A stretch of DNA of 64,000 bases, taken from positions 58,855 to 122,854 of the IMG/VR virus record IMGVR_UViG_3300027747_004524, one strand, 5' to 3'. Below, piece by piece: positions 15,742 to 24,160 of the stretch. Position 1 is the first letter of the stretch. Each line of letters starts with the position of its first letter. Under the pieces are notes generated by a model, which saw only the letters and a list, made by a program, of their open reading frames with translations, was not told the DNA's origin and made no database searches. A program made the position numbers and the translations under genes. The stretch comes from a virus.

Positions 15742-16353
15742 ATGGTTGGTACTATCCAACAATCGAAAGTTTTAGTTCTGAATAGGTCGTGGCTTGCTAT
15801 AGGGATAACCACTTTAGAGGTTGCCATAGCCCGCGTCATGTCCGTTTACGCAGACGGAACTCCTAAGGCAAAAATCGTTGATCCTGTAAATGATTTTAGA
15901 TCTTTTGATTGGACTGATTGGACAAAAATGAGACCGACTGCTGGTGAAAAAGGTATAAGAACTGTGAACTACGTTCTTAGAGTACCTGAGGTGATACAAT
16001 TTACAAAATATGACAAGATGCCATCTAGAAAAATACATTACAACCGAAGAACAATTTACTTAAGAGATAACAACCAATGTCAATATTGCTCTTCAAAGAA
16101 CGATCTTTCATTGGACCACATTATCCCTAGATGCCAAGGTGGATTGACTACATGGGATAATATTGTTGTTGCCTGTGTTAAATGCAATCTCAAAAAGGCC
16201 GGAAGAACCCCTCAGGAAGCAGGCATGAAACTTTTAAAAGTTCCATCAAAGCCTAAATCCAATCTTTTTGTGACTACTGTAAAAGTTAAGTCCTGGGAAG
16301 CATTTTTAGGCGAAGCATACTGGATGACGGAACTAGACCACGACCACGATTGA
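15742..16353 (+). CDS. HNH endonuclease
   Basis: A 203-residue protein of the common bacterial/phage HNH group: an N-terminal VLVLNRSWLAI (about 11-21), a zinc pair CQYCSS (about 113-118), the HNH core LSLDHIIPRCQGG then TTWDNIVVACVKCNLKK (about 122-152), and RTPQEAGMKLL (about 154-164). The His, Asn and His/Lys positions are present. It is free-standing with its own promoter. It could be a mobile homing nuclease or a packaging-type HNH; no target can be read. Confidence 0.85.
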   Translation: MVGTIQQSKVLVLNRSWLAIGITTLEVAIARVMSVYADGTPKAKIVDPVNDFRSFDWTDWTKMRPTAGEKGIRTVNYVLRVPEVIQFTKYDKMPSRKIHYNRRTIYLRDNNQCQYCSSKNDLSLDHIIPRCQGGLTTWDNIVVACVKCNLKKAGRTPQEAGMKLLKVPSKPKSNLFVTTVKVKSWEAFLGEAYWMTELDHDHD

Positions 16354-16919
16354 ATAATAAAATGACACCGGCACCAATTTATACATTTTTAGTTAATAAC
16401 ATAGATTATGAGATCATATACTCTCAGCCACTTCCTAGTAGTATAGAGAATGTGATAGGCAATCTTAACGAACAAGCCGTTTATGTACCTTACATAAACA
16501 AGCCATTAAAGAATGGCGATGCTTTTACTCTTTATGGCAAGAGGGCACAAATAGTTTATGATATGTTCATTGGTAAACGTCCAAAGATTTTGGAACTTTT
16601 AGCCACAACAGATCATATTCCTACCTTGATAACAAAAGATTTAGAGTTTGATAAGGTTTCTTTGCCTATAAAATCTGCTATTTCTTCTAGCTATAAAGCC
16701 ACCATAATAAATCGTTCTAGTCGTGAGGCTTTCTTTATTACAAAGGCATTTGACTCAAATGGTGATTCTATAAACATTTCTTTGAGCTCAAACGAGAGTT
16801 TAGACCCTTCTTCTCCTTCTGAATCGTTCTCCGTAAGTGTAGTTGGTGGAGCTATTTTAGAGCTAAAACTTCAAGCTTCTGAAAAGTTCTATTTCACATA
16901 CAATGAACTAACTTTTTAA
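16350..16919 (+). CDS. Hypothetical protein, beta-rich
   Basis: A 189-residue protein from a TTG overlapping the HNH stop (an ATG at 16362 is the alternative start). Alternating Ser/Thr and hydrophobic residues suggest beta sandwich structure; the end (ISLSSNESLDPSSPSES) is Ser-rich. Its stop abuts the ATG of the RmlC-like gene. No family recognised. Confidence 0.55.
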   Translation: MNNKMTPAPIYTFLVNNIDYEIIYSQPLPSSIENVIGNLNEQAVYVPYINKPLKNGDAFTLYGKRAQIVYDMFIGKRPKILELLATTDHIPTLITKDLEFDKVSLPIKSAISSSYKATIINRSSREAFFITKAFDSNGDSINISLSSNESLDPSSPSESFSVSVVGGAILELKLQASEKFYFTYNELTF

Positions 16920-17428
16920 TGACTTCTTTAGAAACCAACGTTAAAGATTGTTTCATAATCTCTCCTAATAGGATTCGAGATGACAGGGGGTTTTTTCAAG
17001 AAACCTTTGAAAAAGAAAAATACAGTTTTTTACCTGACTTAAATTGGGTTCAATCTAATTGGTCTTCGAGTAAAAAAAATGTTTTAAGAGGCATTCATTG
17101 TGCTTCATATTCTAAATTGGTTACTTGCGTTAAGGGTTCTGTGTGGGACGTTGTTATCGACTTAAGAAGAGATTCGTTTAGCTTTAAGGAGTTTTTCTTT
17201 GCCGAGTTAAGCGAATCAAATGGCAGACAGATTTATGTCCCCAAAGGTTGTGGTCATGGTTTTCTTTCTCTAGAAGACGAATCTTGTGTATTTTATCTTC
17301 AATCTGGTCTTTACTCTGTTTTAGGAGAAGAAACTTTTAAGTACGATAGTTTTGGTGTTGACTGGCCTAAGAATGGCGAATATATTTTGTCTGAGCGTGA
17401 TTCTCTAGCAAACCCTTTTAAAGATTAA
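16919..17428 (+). CDS. rmlC: dTDP-4-dehydrorhamnose 3,5-epimerase, RmlC-like
   Basis: The 169 residues give the cupin epimerase pattern: RDDRGFFQETF (about 20-30), W-x-QSNWSSSKKNVLRGIHC (about 41-60, with the catalytic His), KLVTCVKGSVWDVVIDLR (about 65-82), and PKGCGHGFLSL (about 105-115, second catalytic His region). RmlC isomerises the 4-keto sugar made by RmlB. RmlB is at 4.5 kb; RmlA and RmlD would have to come from the host or elsewhere in the phage. The enzyme may instead make another 6-deoxy-hexose. Confidence 0.85.
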   Translation: MTSLETNVKDCFIISPNRIRDDRGFFQETFEKEKYSFLPDLNWVQSNWSSSKKNVLRGIHCASYSKLVTCVKGSVWDVVIDLRRDSFSFKEFFFAELSESNGRQIYVPKGCGHGFLSLEDESCVFYLQSGLYSVLGEETFKYDSFGVDWPKNGEYILSERDSLANPFKD

Positions 17429-17431
17429 AAT

Positions 17432-18607
17432 ATGTGGTCCGCTATTTTTGCTTTTTTTGCTTCTTTGGTAGGCGTATGGGCAATATTTAAGTACGTACTT
17501 CTTATAGAAGTTAGAATAGACACTAATACTTTTAAGACTCTCTATGAGCTTTGCAAAGAAGAAAAAAAAATAATTCTTCATGAAGAGCTCACCATGGAGA
17601 ATAGGCATCCTGTGTCTTTTGCGGCATTCTGCTTTTTTAAGGGGGCCCCATGGTTCTACATAGACAGAAATGAACGACTCATGCAGGCCGGTTGGAATGG
17701 AAAAGATCATGTAACCAATGTTACCTGCCTTCGATGGAAATACAAACTTCTTAAGAACTACTTTAACCAAAAAATAAAAGACATGCAGCTAGAAGCTCTT
17801 GGTGTGCCTGTTGAGCTGATGCTTCCTTATGGGACTGATAAAATAGGTTCTATTAAGAAGAGTTATCCTGAGCCCGTTGTAGAAGATCATCTTTGGAAAG
17901 ACTTTGAAAAAGAAGTAGAAGAGGTTTCACAAGGTGCTAGAAACAAAACTAGTGCTTTGCTATATGGCTTGCCAGGTAACGGGAAAACTAGCTTTGTTAA
18001 GCATCTAGCAACAAAGCACAGGTTGCCGATAATGATTTTCACTTTAGACCCAGAATGGAACAATCATGATCTACTCCTGTTGTTTTCTCAGATACCTAAA
18101 AGATGTATTGTTTTATTTGAAGATTTTGATAATTATTTTGATAAAAGAAAATGTATCATGGGCGGTGAGAACAAGTTTGTTAAGTTTACCTTTGATATTA
18201 TATTGAATGGTCTAGATGGAGTTTATACAACTCATGAGAACGTAGTCTTTGTGATGACCGTTAATGATATATCTAAAGTTGATTCTGCTTTAAGAAACAG
18301 ACCTTCTCGCTTTAAGTACACAAGACATTTTGATAACCCCCCAATCGAAGTTAGGAAAAAAATTCTTCCTGATGATTGGGCAAATTCCACCGAAGGTCTA
18401 AACCTAGACCAAGTTTTTAGAATGGCAGAGTATAGAAAAAGAGGTCTCTCAGTTGTTGACTCTTTGAACATGTTGGAAAAGGAACTGAACAAAAGCGATA
18501 TAGAAGCTATAGCTTACGAACGTTTCAAGCACAGAGAATCACTATCCATAGAAGGATCTGCTGAAGAAGATTGGGATTACGCAATCGACTTTCTTAAATC
18601 AAAGTAA
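17432..18607 (+). CDS. BCS1-like AAA ATPase with N-terminal membrane helix
   Basis: A 391-residue protein. Residues about 3-24 form one membrane helix. The AAA module has Walker A GLPGNGKTS (179-187), Walker B VLFEDFDN (227-234), a sensor 1 region FVMTVND (about 273-279) and the arginine-finger segment RNRPSRFKY (about 288-296). The architecture of a single N-terminal helix, a linker domain and an AAA domain is that of BCS1-type chaperones and related bacterial proteins, which move folded proteins across membranes. Its role in a phage is not known. Confidence 0.75.
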   Translation: MWSAIFAFFASLVGVWAIFKYVLLIEVRIDTNTFKTLYELCKEEKKIILHEELTMENRHPVSFAAFCFFKGAPWFYIDRNERLMQAGWNGKDHVTNVTCLRWKYKLLKNYFNQKIKDMQLEALGVPVELMLPYGTDKIGSIKKSYPEPVVEDHLWKDFEKEVEEVSQGARNKTSALLYGLPGNGKTSFVKHLATKHRLPIMIFTLDPEWNNHDLLLLFSQIPKRCIVLFEDFDNYFDKRKCIMGGENKFVKFTFDIILNGLDGVYTTHENVVFVMTVNDISKVDSALRNRPSRFKYTRHFDNPPIEVRKKILPDDWANSTEGLNLDQVFRMAEYRKRGLSVVDSLNMLEKELNKSDIEAIAYERFKHRESLSIEGSAEEDWDYAIDFLKSK

Positions 18608-19499
18608 AGTCTATGAATTGGGTTTCTAAAATTTCTCTGGGGAATAAAGCACCAGATGCCAGTTCTGGTGTTTCGCTGTTCTTCCATTTGGATTTAATTC
18701 TTCTAAGTATCTCTGGCGTGTGAGTAAAAAACATTTCTATTGGTTGAGTTGTTACATGTTCCTTTATAATGCTAAATCCTGACTCCCTTATTATTTTTTT
18801 GTAAAAACTGATTGGATCTAGAATTTTTAAAGTCCTCATCTCTTCCAGACCCATGGAAATAAGCTCCTCCTCAGTAAATACCAAATGCAGATAAGCTTTG
18901 TTTAACTGCTTGTAGATATGTGTTCCATGTCTGCTTGACCATGGATGAATTCTTAATATTACTTTTCCTGTTTGTGGTTTTTTAACGCTTTGTATCTTTG
19001 CTAGTTCTTCTTTTGGATTCTTCGTGTGATCTAATACGTCATTAACTAGAATTATGTCGAATGGGCCTAGCTTCTCTACATCTTCCCAATTGCTTGTAAG
19101 TGTGAGTTTGCTTGGTTTGTCGAAATGTTCCCATTCTTGGTTTTTTAAGTCATACCCGACTGATTGTTCTGCCTCTTGGTTTGCAACAACGTATGGTATG
19201 TGTCCCTCTCCACATCCAAAATCTAAAAAGCTTTTTTCTTTTAAGCTTTCTCCTATAAACTCCTCAACGATACCATTTGCTCTAGATATTTTGTCTTCTT
19301 CTGAATCTCCACATATTAGGTCTTTAGGAACTGCTTCTGGCCAAATGCCAGACTTCGAAAGCATCCTAAGCTCGGTAATCTCAGAAAGCTTGTCCACCGG
19401 TTCTGGTATTACTCTATTTTCTTCATCTAGAAGTGTTTTAAGAAAGTCACTTATGTGATTTAAGGCTCTTATATACTCTTTAATGTTTTTTTGGTTCAT
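18594..19499 (-). CDS. SAM-dependent methyltransferase
   Basis: A 301-residue class I methyltransferase. The SAM-binding motif I FLDFGCGEGHIPYVVA lies at about 90-105, the acidic residue of motif II in SVGYDL (about 113-118) and motif IV in FDIILVNDVLDH (about 146-157). The N-terminal 85 residues are helical. Substrate not readable; its neighbours (glycosyltransferases) suggest sugar or glycan methylation. It is convergent with, and overlaps by 14 bp, the ATPase gene, and is divergent from the next glycosyltransferase. Confidence 0.75.
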   Translation of the reverse strand: MNQKNIKEYIRALNHISDFLKTLLDEENRVIPEPVDKLSEITELRMLSKSGIWPEAVPKDLICGDSEEDKISRANGIVEEFIGESLKEKSFLDFGCGEGHIPYVVANQEAEQSVGYDLKNQEWEHFDKPSKLTLTSNWEDVEKLGPFDIILVNDVLDHTKNPKEELAKIQSVKKPQTGKVILRIHPWSSRHGTHIYKQLNKAYLHLVFTEEELISMGLEEMRTLKILDPISFYKKIIRESGFSIIKEHVTTQPIEMFFTHTPEILRRIKSKWKNSETPELASGALFPREILETQFIDFTLI

Positions 19500-19506
19500 T
19501 TTTACT

Positions 19507-19523
19507 CTCTTATAATATAAGAG
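19507..19523. promoter_or_regulatory. Palindromic divergent promoter/operator region
   Basis: CTCTTATA-A-TATAAGAG is a perfect 8+1+8 palindrome in the 44-bp gap between two divergent genes, with TATAAT inside it on the plus strand. It may serve as -10 boxes for both directions or as an operator. No good -35 box is seen. Confidence 0.4.
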
Positions 19524-19543
19524 TTATCCTAATTAATTTACAT

Positions 19544-20326
19544 ATGGAAGATAAAAAGAATACTATATCTAGAACTATAGAAAGAAAACAGTTTGATGGC
19601 GACGTTGAGATAATAGTGCCTTTTTACGGCAAACACTCTAACGTAAGCAAATTGTTGCAATCTATATTTAACAGCATCCACTCTAACCGGTATCTTATTA
19701 CCTTGGTTGACGATGCTTCAAAGAACGACAACTACTACTCACAGATTCAGAAAGCAAATCTACCCGGCGTTAGAATTCTTAGAAAAACCACTAACGGTGG
19801 TTTTGGATCAGCCGTTAATTTTGCCCTAAAAAATCCATTTAAATTTTCTGAACCTGAAAGGGTAATTCCGTATGTTGTCATAATGCACTCAGACGTTTTG
19901 CCTTCTTCTAAAGACTGGCTTTTTAATTTAGGATCTTCTTTAGAGAGAATGAAGGCAGACGGTGTTAAGATGGTTTCTCCTCTTACCGACAATCCTGTGG
20001 ACCCAATAGAACGCTTGGTCTCTAAAACAATGAATCCGAATGAAGACGATTTTGTTTTAACAGAAGAAGAATTTTTACCAATGTATTGTTCTATATGCCA
20101 TAGAGACTTATTTAAGTATGTAAGTATTCCCGAGTTGCCGTCTCATGTTGGTTTAGAAGCAAAAGAGTTCGCTCAAGGAATGAGAGCTAGAGGCTTTTTT
20201 CAAGGAGTTTGTTGTAAGAGCTGGGTTCACCATGAAGGAGGATCGACATTAAAGCTGTTTGAGAAAAAAAGGCGTAGGCTCAATAATGTTGCCAAAAATC
20301 AAGGAACTGACGGCACAAACGTTTAA
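19544..20326 (+). CDS. Family 2 glycosyltransferase
   Basis: A 260-residue GT-A fold enzyme: VEIIVPFYGKHSNVSKLLQS (about 21-40), ITLVDDASKND (about 51-61), TNGGFGSAVNFAL (about 82-94) and VVIMHSDVLPSS (about 109-120, the DxD equivalent being HSD). It would transfer a sugar onto a glycan or protein. The HSD in place of DxD is unusual and may affect metal binding. No membrane anchor. Confidence 0.75.
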   Translation: MEDKKNTISRTIERKQFDGDVEIIVPFYGKHSNVSKLLQSIFNSIHSNRYLITLVDDASKNDNYYSQIQKANLPGVRILRKTTNGGFGSAVNFALKNPFKFSEPERVIPYVVIMHSDVLPSSKDWLFNLGSSLERMKADGVKMVSPLTDNPVDPIERLVSKTMNPNEDDFVLTEEEFLPMYCSICHRDLFKYVSIPELPSHVGLEAKEFAQGMRARGFFQGVCCKSWVHHEGGSTLKLFEKKRRRLNNVAKNQGTDGTNV

Positions 20327-20346
20327 TTCAGTTTCTATTTTTACTA

Positions 20347-20352
20347 TATAAT
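20347..20352 (+). promoter_or_regulatory. -10 box of small gene
   Basis: TATAAT at 20347-20352, 37 bp before the ATG at 20390, with AAGGAGG between. No clear -35 box. Confidence 0.4.
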
Positions 20353-20389
20353 TTAGTAATGGATTATTCATTCAAGGAGGATTTTTTCA

Positions 20390-20545
20390 ATGAAATGCAA
20401 AAAACCAGACGGAACCTATACGGTAGCTTCTATGAAGTACTACTACCCACGTTGCAGTAGAATTCTTCAGTCTTTAGGCATTTGCAATGGTAAGGCTGGA
20501 GCATGGGTTGCAGCCGTAACTGTTTGTGCACAAAGACTCTTCTAA
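20390..20545 (+). CDS. Small Cys/Tyr-rich protein, 51 residues
   Basis: A short gene with a near-perfect ribosome site AAGGAGG (20374-20380) and a following intrinsic terminator, which makes it a well-delimited single-gene unit. The product starts MKCKKPDGTYTVASMKYYYP and ends WVAAVTVCAQRLF, with four cysteines and a short hydrophobic helix near the end. No family recognised. Confidence 0.7.
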   Translation: MKCKKPDGTYTVASMKYYYPRCSRILQSLGICNGKAGAWVAAVTVCAQRLF

Positions 20546-20574
20546 TGTTTCATAAAATTTGAACACAAAAAAGG

Positions 20575-20606
20575 AGCCGCTGGGTAACCCCTGGCGGCTT
20601 TTTTTT
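20575..20606 (+). terminator. Intrinsic terminator
   Basis: Stem AGCCGC(TGGG) / (CCC)TGGCGGCT with a small loop and eight Ts; the T run overlaps the -35 box of the csrA promoter. Confidence 0.85.
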
Positions 20607-20633
20607 GACAATTTTCTTTTTTCTTGGTACAAT
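20605..20633 (+). promoter_or_regulatory. Consensus sigma-70 promoter of csrA
   Basis: TTGACA (20605-20610), 17 bp, TACAAT (20628-20633). The leader starts GTTCCGAAACTTT at 20640 and ends GAAAGGGACTTT before the ATG; the GGGA overlapping the ribosome site is a possible CsrA site. Confidence 0.8.
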
Positions 20634-20674
20634 TTTTTTGTTCCGAAACTTTCTTTCAACATGAAAGGGACTTT

Positions 20675-20875
20675 ATGTTGGTGCTTAGCAGAAAAAAGAA
20701 TGAAAATATAGTTATTGGTGACGATGTAAAAGTTTATGTTGTAGACATTCGAGGCGACACTGTGAGGCTTGGCATAGTTGCACCCGACAATGTTCCGGTC
20801 CACAGAAACGAAGTTTACGAAGCAATCAAAGAACAACACTATGACCGCCCTTCAGCCCAAAGAAGAAGACATTAA
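20675..20875 (+). CDS. csrA: Carbon storage regulator CsrA
   Basis: A 66-residue protein with the complete CsrA signature: MLVLSRKKNENIVIG at the N-terminus, then VVDIRGDTVRLGIVAPDNVPVHRNEVY. The RNA-contacting Leu4 and Arg (RLGI region and the PVHRNEVY strand, R44 equivalent) are present. CsrA dimers bind GGA motifs in 5' leaders and block or aid translation. The start is the ATG at 20675, set by the promoter and ribosome site. Its end overlaps the start of the SprT-like gene. A second CsrA is encoded at 24926. Confidence 0.93.
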   Translation: MLVLSRKKNENIVIGDDVKVYVVDIRGDTVRLGIVAPDNVPVHRNEVYEAIKEQHYDRPSAQRRRH

Positions 20876-21494
20876 GATTGTTTCTTTTTTAGAAAAAATT
20901 TCTGAAGAAGTAAGTTATCGCTTTTTTGGAAAGAAACTTTATTTAAGCATAAAGCCTAGGTTTGAAAAAAACCTGGGCTTTATGTCCTTAAACGATACAC
21001 TGTTTTTTGGGCCAAAGATTTTTTCTTTGACCCCCACACAGATTGTAATTGAAACTTTTCACGAGATGGTGCATCGTGAAAATGAAAAGAGAGGAAACAA
21101 GGACGTTGGAACAAACTGCTATCACAACAAGCATTTTCTTAAGGAATGCGTTCAACGTGGGTTTTTTGTTATAAAGCACAGAAATCAAGGTTGGTCATTG
21201 CTATCTCTTTTGCCACCTAGAAACGTAGTTGAAATCAATTCCCTAAAAAATCCAGAGAAAGTCACGAACACAGAAGCGAGCAAAGCGGTAAATGAGATTG
21301 TTGAAGAAATTTGTTGGAAATATTTTTACAACTGTAGGTCTTCTATTCCTTCAAAACGAGAATATACCTACAAGTATACATGCTCATGTCCTTCTCCATT
21401 CAATAGCATACGCTCAGGTCGTGGCCCAACTAGCATGAACCCACCTAAAATTGTGTGCATGGTATGTGGACAGATGTTTACCCCAGCTGAATAG
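20841..21494 (+). CDS. SprT-like zinc metalloprotease
   Basis: A 217-residue protein (start ATG 20841, inside the csrA 3' end). The metal site HEMVH is at 74-78, followed by the third ligand region CYHNKHFLKECVQRG, as in SprT and phage SprT-like proteins. A C-terminal zinc ribbon is seen in YTCSCPSP and IVCMVCGQMF. Relatives include DNA-protein crosslink proteases, so a role in DNA repair or host takeover is possible. Metal and protease chemistry are inferred from motif only. Confidence 0.75.
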   Translation: MTALQPKEEDIKIVSFLEKISEEVSYRFFGKKLYLSIKPRFEKNLGFMSLNDTLFFGPKIFSLTPTQIVIETFHEMVHRENEKRGNKDVGTNCYHNKHFLKECVQRGFFVIKHRNQGWSLLSLLPPRNVVEINSLKNPEKVTNTEASKAVNEIVEEICWKYFYNCRSSIPSKREYTYKYTCSCPSPFNSIRSGRGPTSMNPPKIVCMVCGQMFTPAE

Positions 21495-21518
21495 GCAGAC
21501 TGGGCAAAATGGGAAGAA

Positions 21519-22235
21519 ATGCCCTTTTTTGGGCGGTTTTACAACGCCAAAAACGCTGTTAAACTTAGGGCATCCCTCTACTTGGTGGCATGGTGCGTCG
21601 TGAGAATAATTTACCCCCCTAGACCTAAAGGCAGGATGCTTCCTTCCGATTTGCCTTCTTATGAGGCGACCGGTCAATGGGTTGCCCAAAGGAAGTTTAG
21701 GGGTTCTAGGATAGTAGTTTATATTGGCAAGGATAGGAGCATAACGGTAGGTTCAAGGCACGGCAAGCCTTTCGCAAATTTCGAATTTACTCCTCAGCAA
21801 AAAGATGAGCTAATTTCAACGTTGAACTTAGAAGAGGGAAAAGATTACTGGCTGGATGGGGAGCTTATGAACAAAGATGTAGGCTCCACAAAAGAGGTAA
21901 TATTTTTTGATATTCTTCAAGCGGGCAAGTACTTGTTCTATCGCCCAGCACAGATCGAGAGATTCCAGCTTTTAACCAACATTTGTAACTCTCCTTCAAA
22001 GTTGTGCAAGGCAGGGATTGCATTGGAAATCTCGAAAAACTTTTGGCTTGCTGAATTATTTGACAAGAATTTCGAAGACCGTTATAAAGAGAGCCTTCAA
22101 AATCCACAACTTGAGGGGTTGGTTCTTCGTAAAAAGAATGTTGGTCTAGACTTTACTGGAGAAAAGGAATACGAAACCTCTTCTCTTTTAAGGTGCAGGA
22201 AGCCCTTTTCTGAAGATAAGGGTTACGAGTTTTGA
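21519..22235 (+). CDS. ATP-dependent polynucleotide ligase, catalytic domain
   Basis: Nucleotidyltransferase motifs of ATP-dependent ligases are in order: motif I KFRGSR (Lys59), motif III WLDGEL (111-116), motif IV LEGLVLRK (198-205) and motif V LRCRK (224-228). The protein is only the adenylation domain; the OB-fold domain is absent. The first 27 residues are hydrophobic and unlike a ligase, so the true start may be the GTG at 21600. It may be a DNA or an RNA ligase; the small size is like minimal viral ligases. Confidence 0.75.
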   Translation: MPFFGRFYNAKNAVKLRASLYLVAWCVVRIIYPPRPKGRMLPSDLPSYEATGQWVAQRKFRGSRIVVYIGKDRSITVGSRHGKPFANFEFTPQQKDELISTLNLEEGKDYWLDGELMNKDVGSTKEVIFFDILQAGKYLFYRPAQIERFQLLTNICNSPSKLCKAGIALEISKNFWLAELFDKNFEDRYKESLQNPQLEGLVLRKKNVGLDFTGEKEYETSSLLRCRKPFSEDKGYEF

Positions 22236-22293
22236 AAAACTGATTGTTTTTTTTGTTTTCTTTTCTTCTTACTCGTGAAAAGGGATTTTTTCG

Positions 22294-23739
22294 ATGAAAA
22301 AAGCTAGTGGTGTCGAACAACTTCACGGCAACTTCTACAAAGTTCCATTTTCGTCAATTCTGACCCCAGATAAAACTGAAGATTCTAGCGACTACTCTTT
22401 CTCTAATCCTAGGCTGCTTACTCAGACCGGTCTTAACGCCCTTACTGATAAAAAAGTTTCTTCTGATCTGCGTGAAGATATCAAGAAAAGAACTCTTCTC
22501 ACAGCTTTAATTTGTAGATGGGTCGATCATAATGGAGAGCTAAGGCCACAGCTTGTTGGTGGCGACCGTAGATATAGAGCTTTGGATTACCTCATTAAAA
22601 GAAAAGAAGAGGTTGTTGATCCAAGAACTCAAGGTACTTCCAAAGCTACCGCAGATGTTGCATACGAGCACATCGTATGCCAGATCTTTTCTTGTGAAAC
22701 CGACTTGGATGCAGCAGTTCTGTCTTGGGCAGAAAACAAGAATAGAGTAGACTTAACAGAAGGTCATGAAATTGCTGCTGTCATGGAACTTAGAAAGTTC
22801 AATGTTCCTGATGATAGAATCTTAGAGGTTCTGCAAAAAGACTCTAAATGGTTAAAAGAGACGGATGATCTGATTGAATCTTTAGATCAAGAATCTTTGA
22901 ACCTTCTTTGTGAAGACAAGCTCAAAAGAGGAGCTGCCATTCACGTTGCAAAGATAGACGTAGAAAAGCGGCCAGCTGTTCTCAAGGCTGCTTTAGAAAG
23001 GTCCGAGGAAATCCACGATAGAAAAATCGAAGCCCTCGACAAGCAACTTGTTTCTGTTAACAAAAAGAAAGACAGAGCAGAGACAAAAAAGGTAATAGCT
23101 GAAGGCTGTGGCGATAAAAAGCTTCTGGAAAGAGCACAAAAAGTCCTCAATAGGTCTGAGGAAAGAGAAAAAGAAATAGCAGAAAAGCGTTCTAAGTCAA
23201 AGCCAATAGCCTCCAAAAAAATGGTAGAGGTTGCTTGTAAGGAGGTTGGCGTTGATGTTGATGAGTCCAAAAAAGCCGGGAAGAAATCCATCAGAAAGGT
23301 CATGGATCAAATTCAAGAAATAATTGAGAAAGAAGGCGAAATCTCCTTCCTGGAAGGCGAGAGCATCTTTCTTGATGTAACTTTCCTTGAGTTGATCAAG
23401 ATGGTTTTGGACAAGCACGCTTTGAACGACTCCATAGACTTTGCAGAAACTTTGTCTGAGTGGCGAGATCTCTTTCCAGAAGAAGGTTCCGTTGCTACAG
23501 AAGATGAGGAAGAAGAAGATCAAGACGAGGAAGAATCTTCTTTGACCGATCAAGACAATGAAGATGAAGACGAAGATGAAGACAAAGATGAAGACAAAGA
23601 TGAAGACGAAGATGAAGATAATGAAGACGAAGAAGACGAAGGTGGAGACGATCAAGCTGTAGAAGACAACTATTCTGAGGATAATTATCCTGAGGATTGC
23701 GACTTCTATAATGAAGAAGACTCAGAAGACGATGACTGA
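22294..23739 (+). CDS. ParB/Srx-like nuclease-fold protein with acidic tail
   Basis: A 481-residue protein. The N-terminal region holds a ParB-type box (LRPQLVGGDRRYRALDYLI, about 83-101) and a following NKNRVDLTEGHEIAAVMEL segment (about 149-167) like ParB helix-turn-helix linkers. The middle is a Lys/Glu-rich coiled coil (about 225-310). The last 90 residues are almost pure Asp/Glu with a (EDEDKDED)-type repeat. A DNA-binding partition, transcription or DNA-mimic function is possible; acidic tails of this kind often bind basic proteins. It has an RBS AAAGGGA. Confidence 0.65.
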   Translation: MKKASGVEQLHGNFYKVPFSSILTPDKTEDSSDYSFSNPRLLTQTGLNALTDKKVSSDLREDIKKRTLLTALICRWVDHNGELRPQLVGGDRRYRALDYLIKRKEEVVDPRTQGTSKATADVAYEHIVCQIFSCETDLDAAVLSWAENKNRVDLTEGHEIAAVMELRKFNVPDDRILEVLQKDSKWLKETDDLIESLDQESLNLLCEDKLKRGAAIHVAKIDVEKRPAVLKAALERSEEIHDRKIEALDKQLVSVNKKKDRAETKKVIAEGCGDKKLLERAQKVLNRSEEREKEIAEKRSKSKPIASKKMVEVACKEVGVDVDESKKAGKKSIRKVMDQIQEIIEKEGEISFLEGESIFLDVTFLELIKMVLDKHALNDSIDFAETLSEWRDLFPEEGSVATEDEEEEDQDEEESSLTDQDNEDEDEDEDKDEDKDEDEDEDNEDEEDEGGDDQAVEDNYSEDNYPEDCDFYNEEDSEDDD

Positions 23740-23768
23740 GTAAAAAATAGTCATATAATTTGGAAAAA

Positions 23769-23806
23769 AAGAAGGGGTGGTAGGCTAACGCTTACCGCCC
23801 CTTCTT
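23769..23806 (-). terminator. Hairpin, terminator-like on minus strand
   Basis: Stem AAGAAGGGGTGGTA / TACCGCCCCTTCTT. On the plus strand no T run follows; on the minus strand seven Ts follow. It separates the ParB-like gene and the next gene and may still stop or process plus-strand transcripts. Confidence 0.5.
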
Positions 23807-23807
23807 G

Positions 23808-23815
23808 CATAAATA
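23808..23815 (+). promoter_or_regulatory. Late-promoter-like CATAAATA motif
   Basis: CATAAATA, ending five bases before the ATG at 23821. If used it would give a leaderless mRNA. Confidence 0.3.
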
Positions 23816-23820
23816 GTTAT

Positions 23821-24111
23821 ATGATTAGTTTATGTCCAAACTGTGGGCACAAGTTGAGCAAAGAGCTTTTAGACGGTATTACACAATGCTGTCATTGCAA
23901 CAGGGTAGTGTCTACTACCATTCTAAACGAGCTGCTCTCGGCAGCATGGGACGCCCGTAAAAACGACCTTTCAGCGGAAGCCATCCAATGGCAGACCAAA
24001 CTTGACAAAGATTTTTCTAATTTGGTTTATTATTTCATTTGCGTTCTTGGCTACTCTCACGATGAGTTTTTAAATCTCATGCGAAAATTCCACCTAATAA
24101 ACAAATCCTGA
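23821..24111 (+). CDS. Zinc-ribbon protein, 96 residues
   Basis: The N-terminus holds a four-Cys zinc ribbon: CPNCGHKL (5-12) and CCHCNRVV (23-30). A helical rest follows with WDARKNDLSAEAIQWQTKL. No ribosome site is visible upstream. Such small ribbons bind nucleic acid or protein; the function here is unknown. Confidence 0.65.
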   Translation: MISLCPNCGHKLSKELLDGITQCCHCNRVVSTTILNELLSAAWDARKNDLSAEAIQWQTKLDKDFSNLVYYFICVLGYSHDEFLNLMRKFHLINKS

Positions 24112-24132
24112 AAAAAAATTTAAAAAATGGGT

Positions 24133-24160
24133 TTGCGAAAAAGATTTTTTCTGCTATACT
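24133..24160 (+). promoter_or_regulatory. Sigma-70 promoter with GTTCG leader
   Basis: TTGCGA (24133-24138), 16 bp, TGCTATACT extended -10 (TATACT 24155-24160). The leader carries GTTCGGTTCCTTT at 24171 and CAAGAAAGGCTTT before the ATG. Confidence 0.65.
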
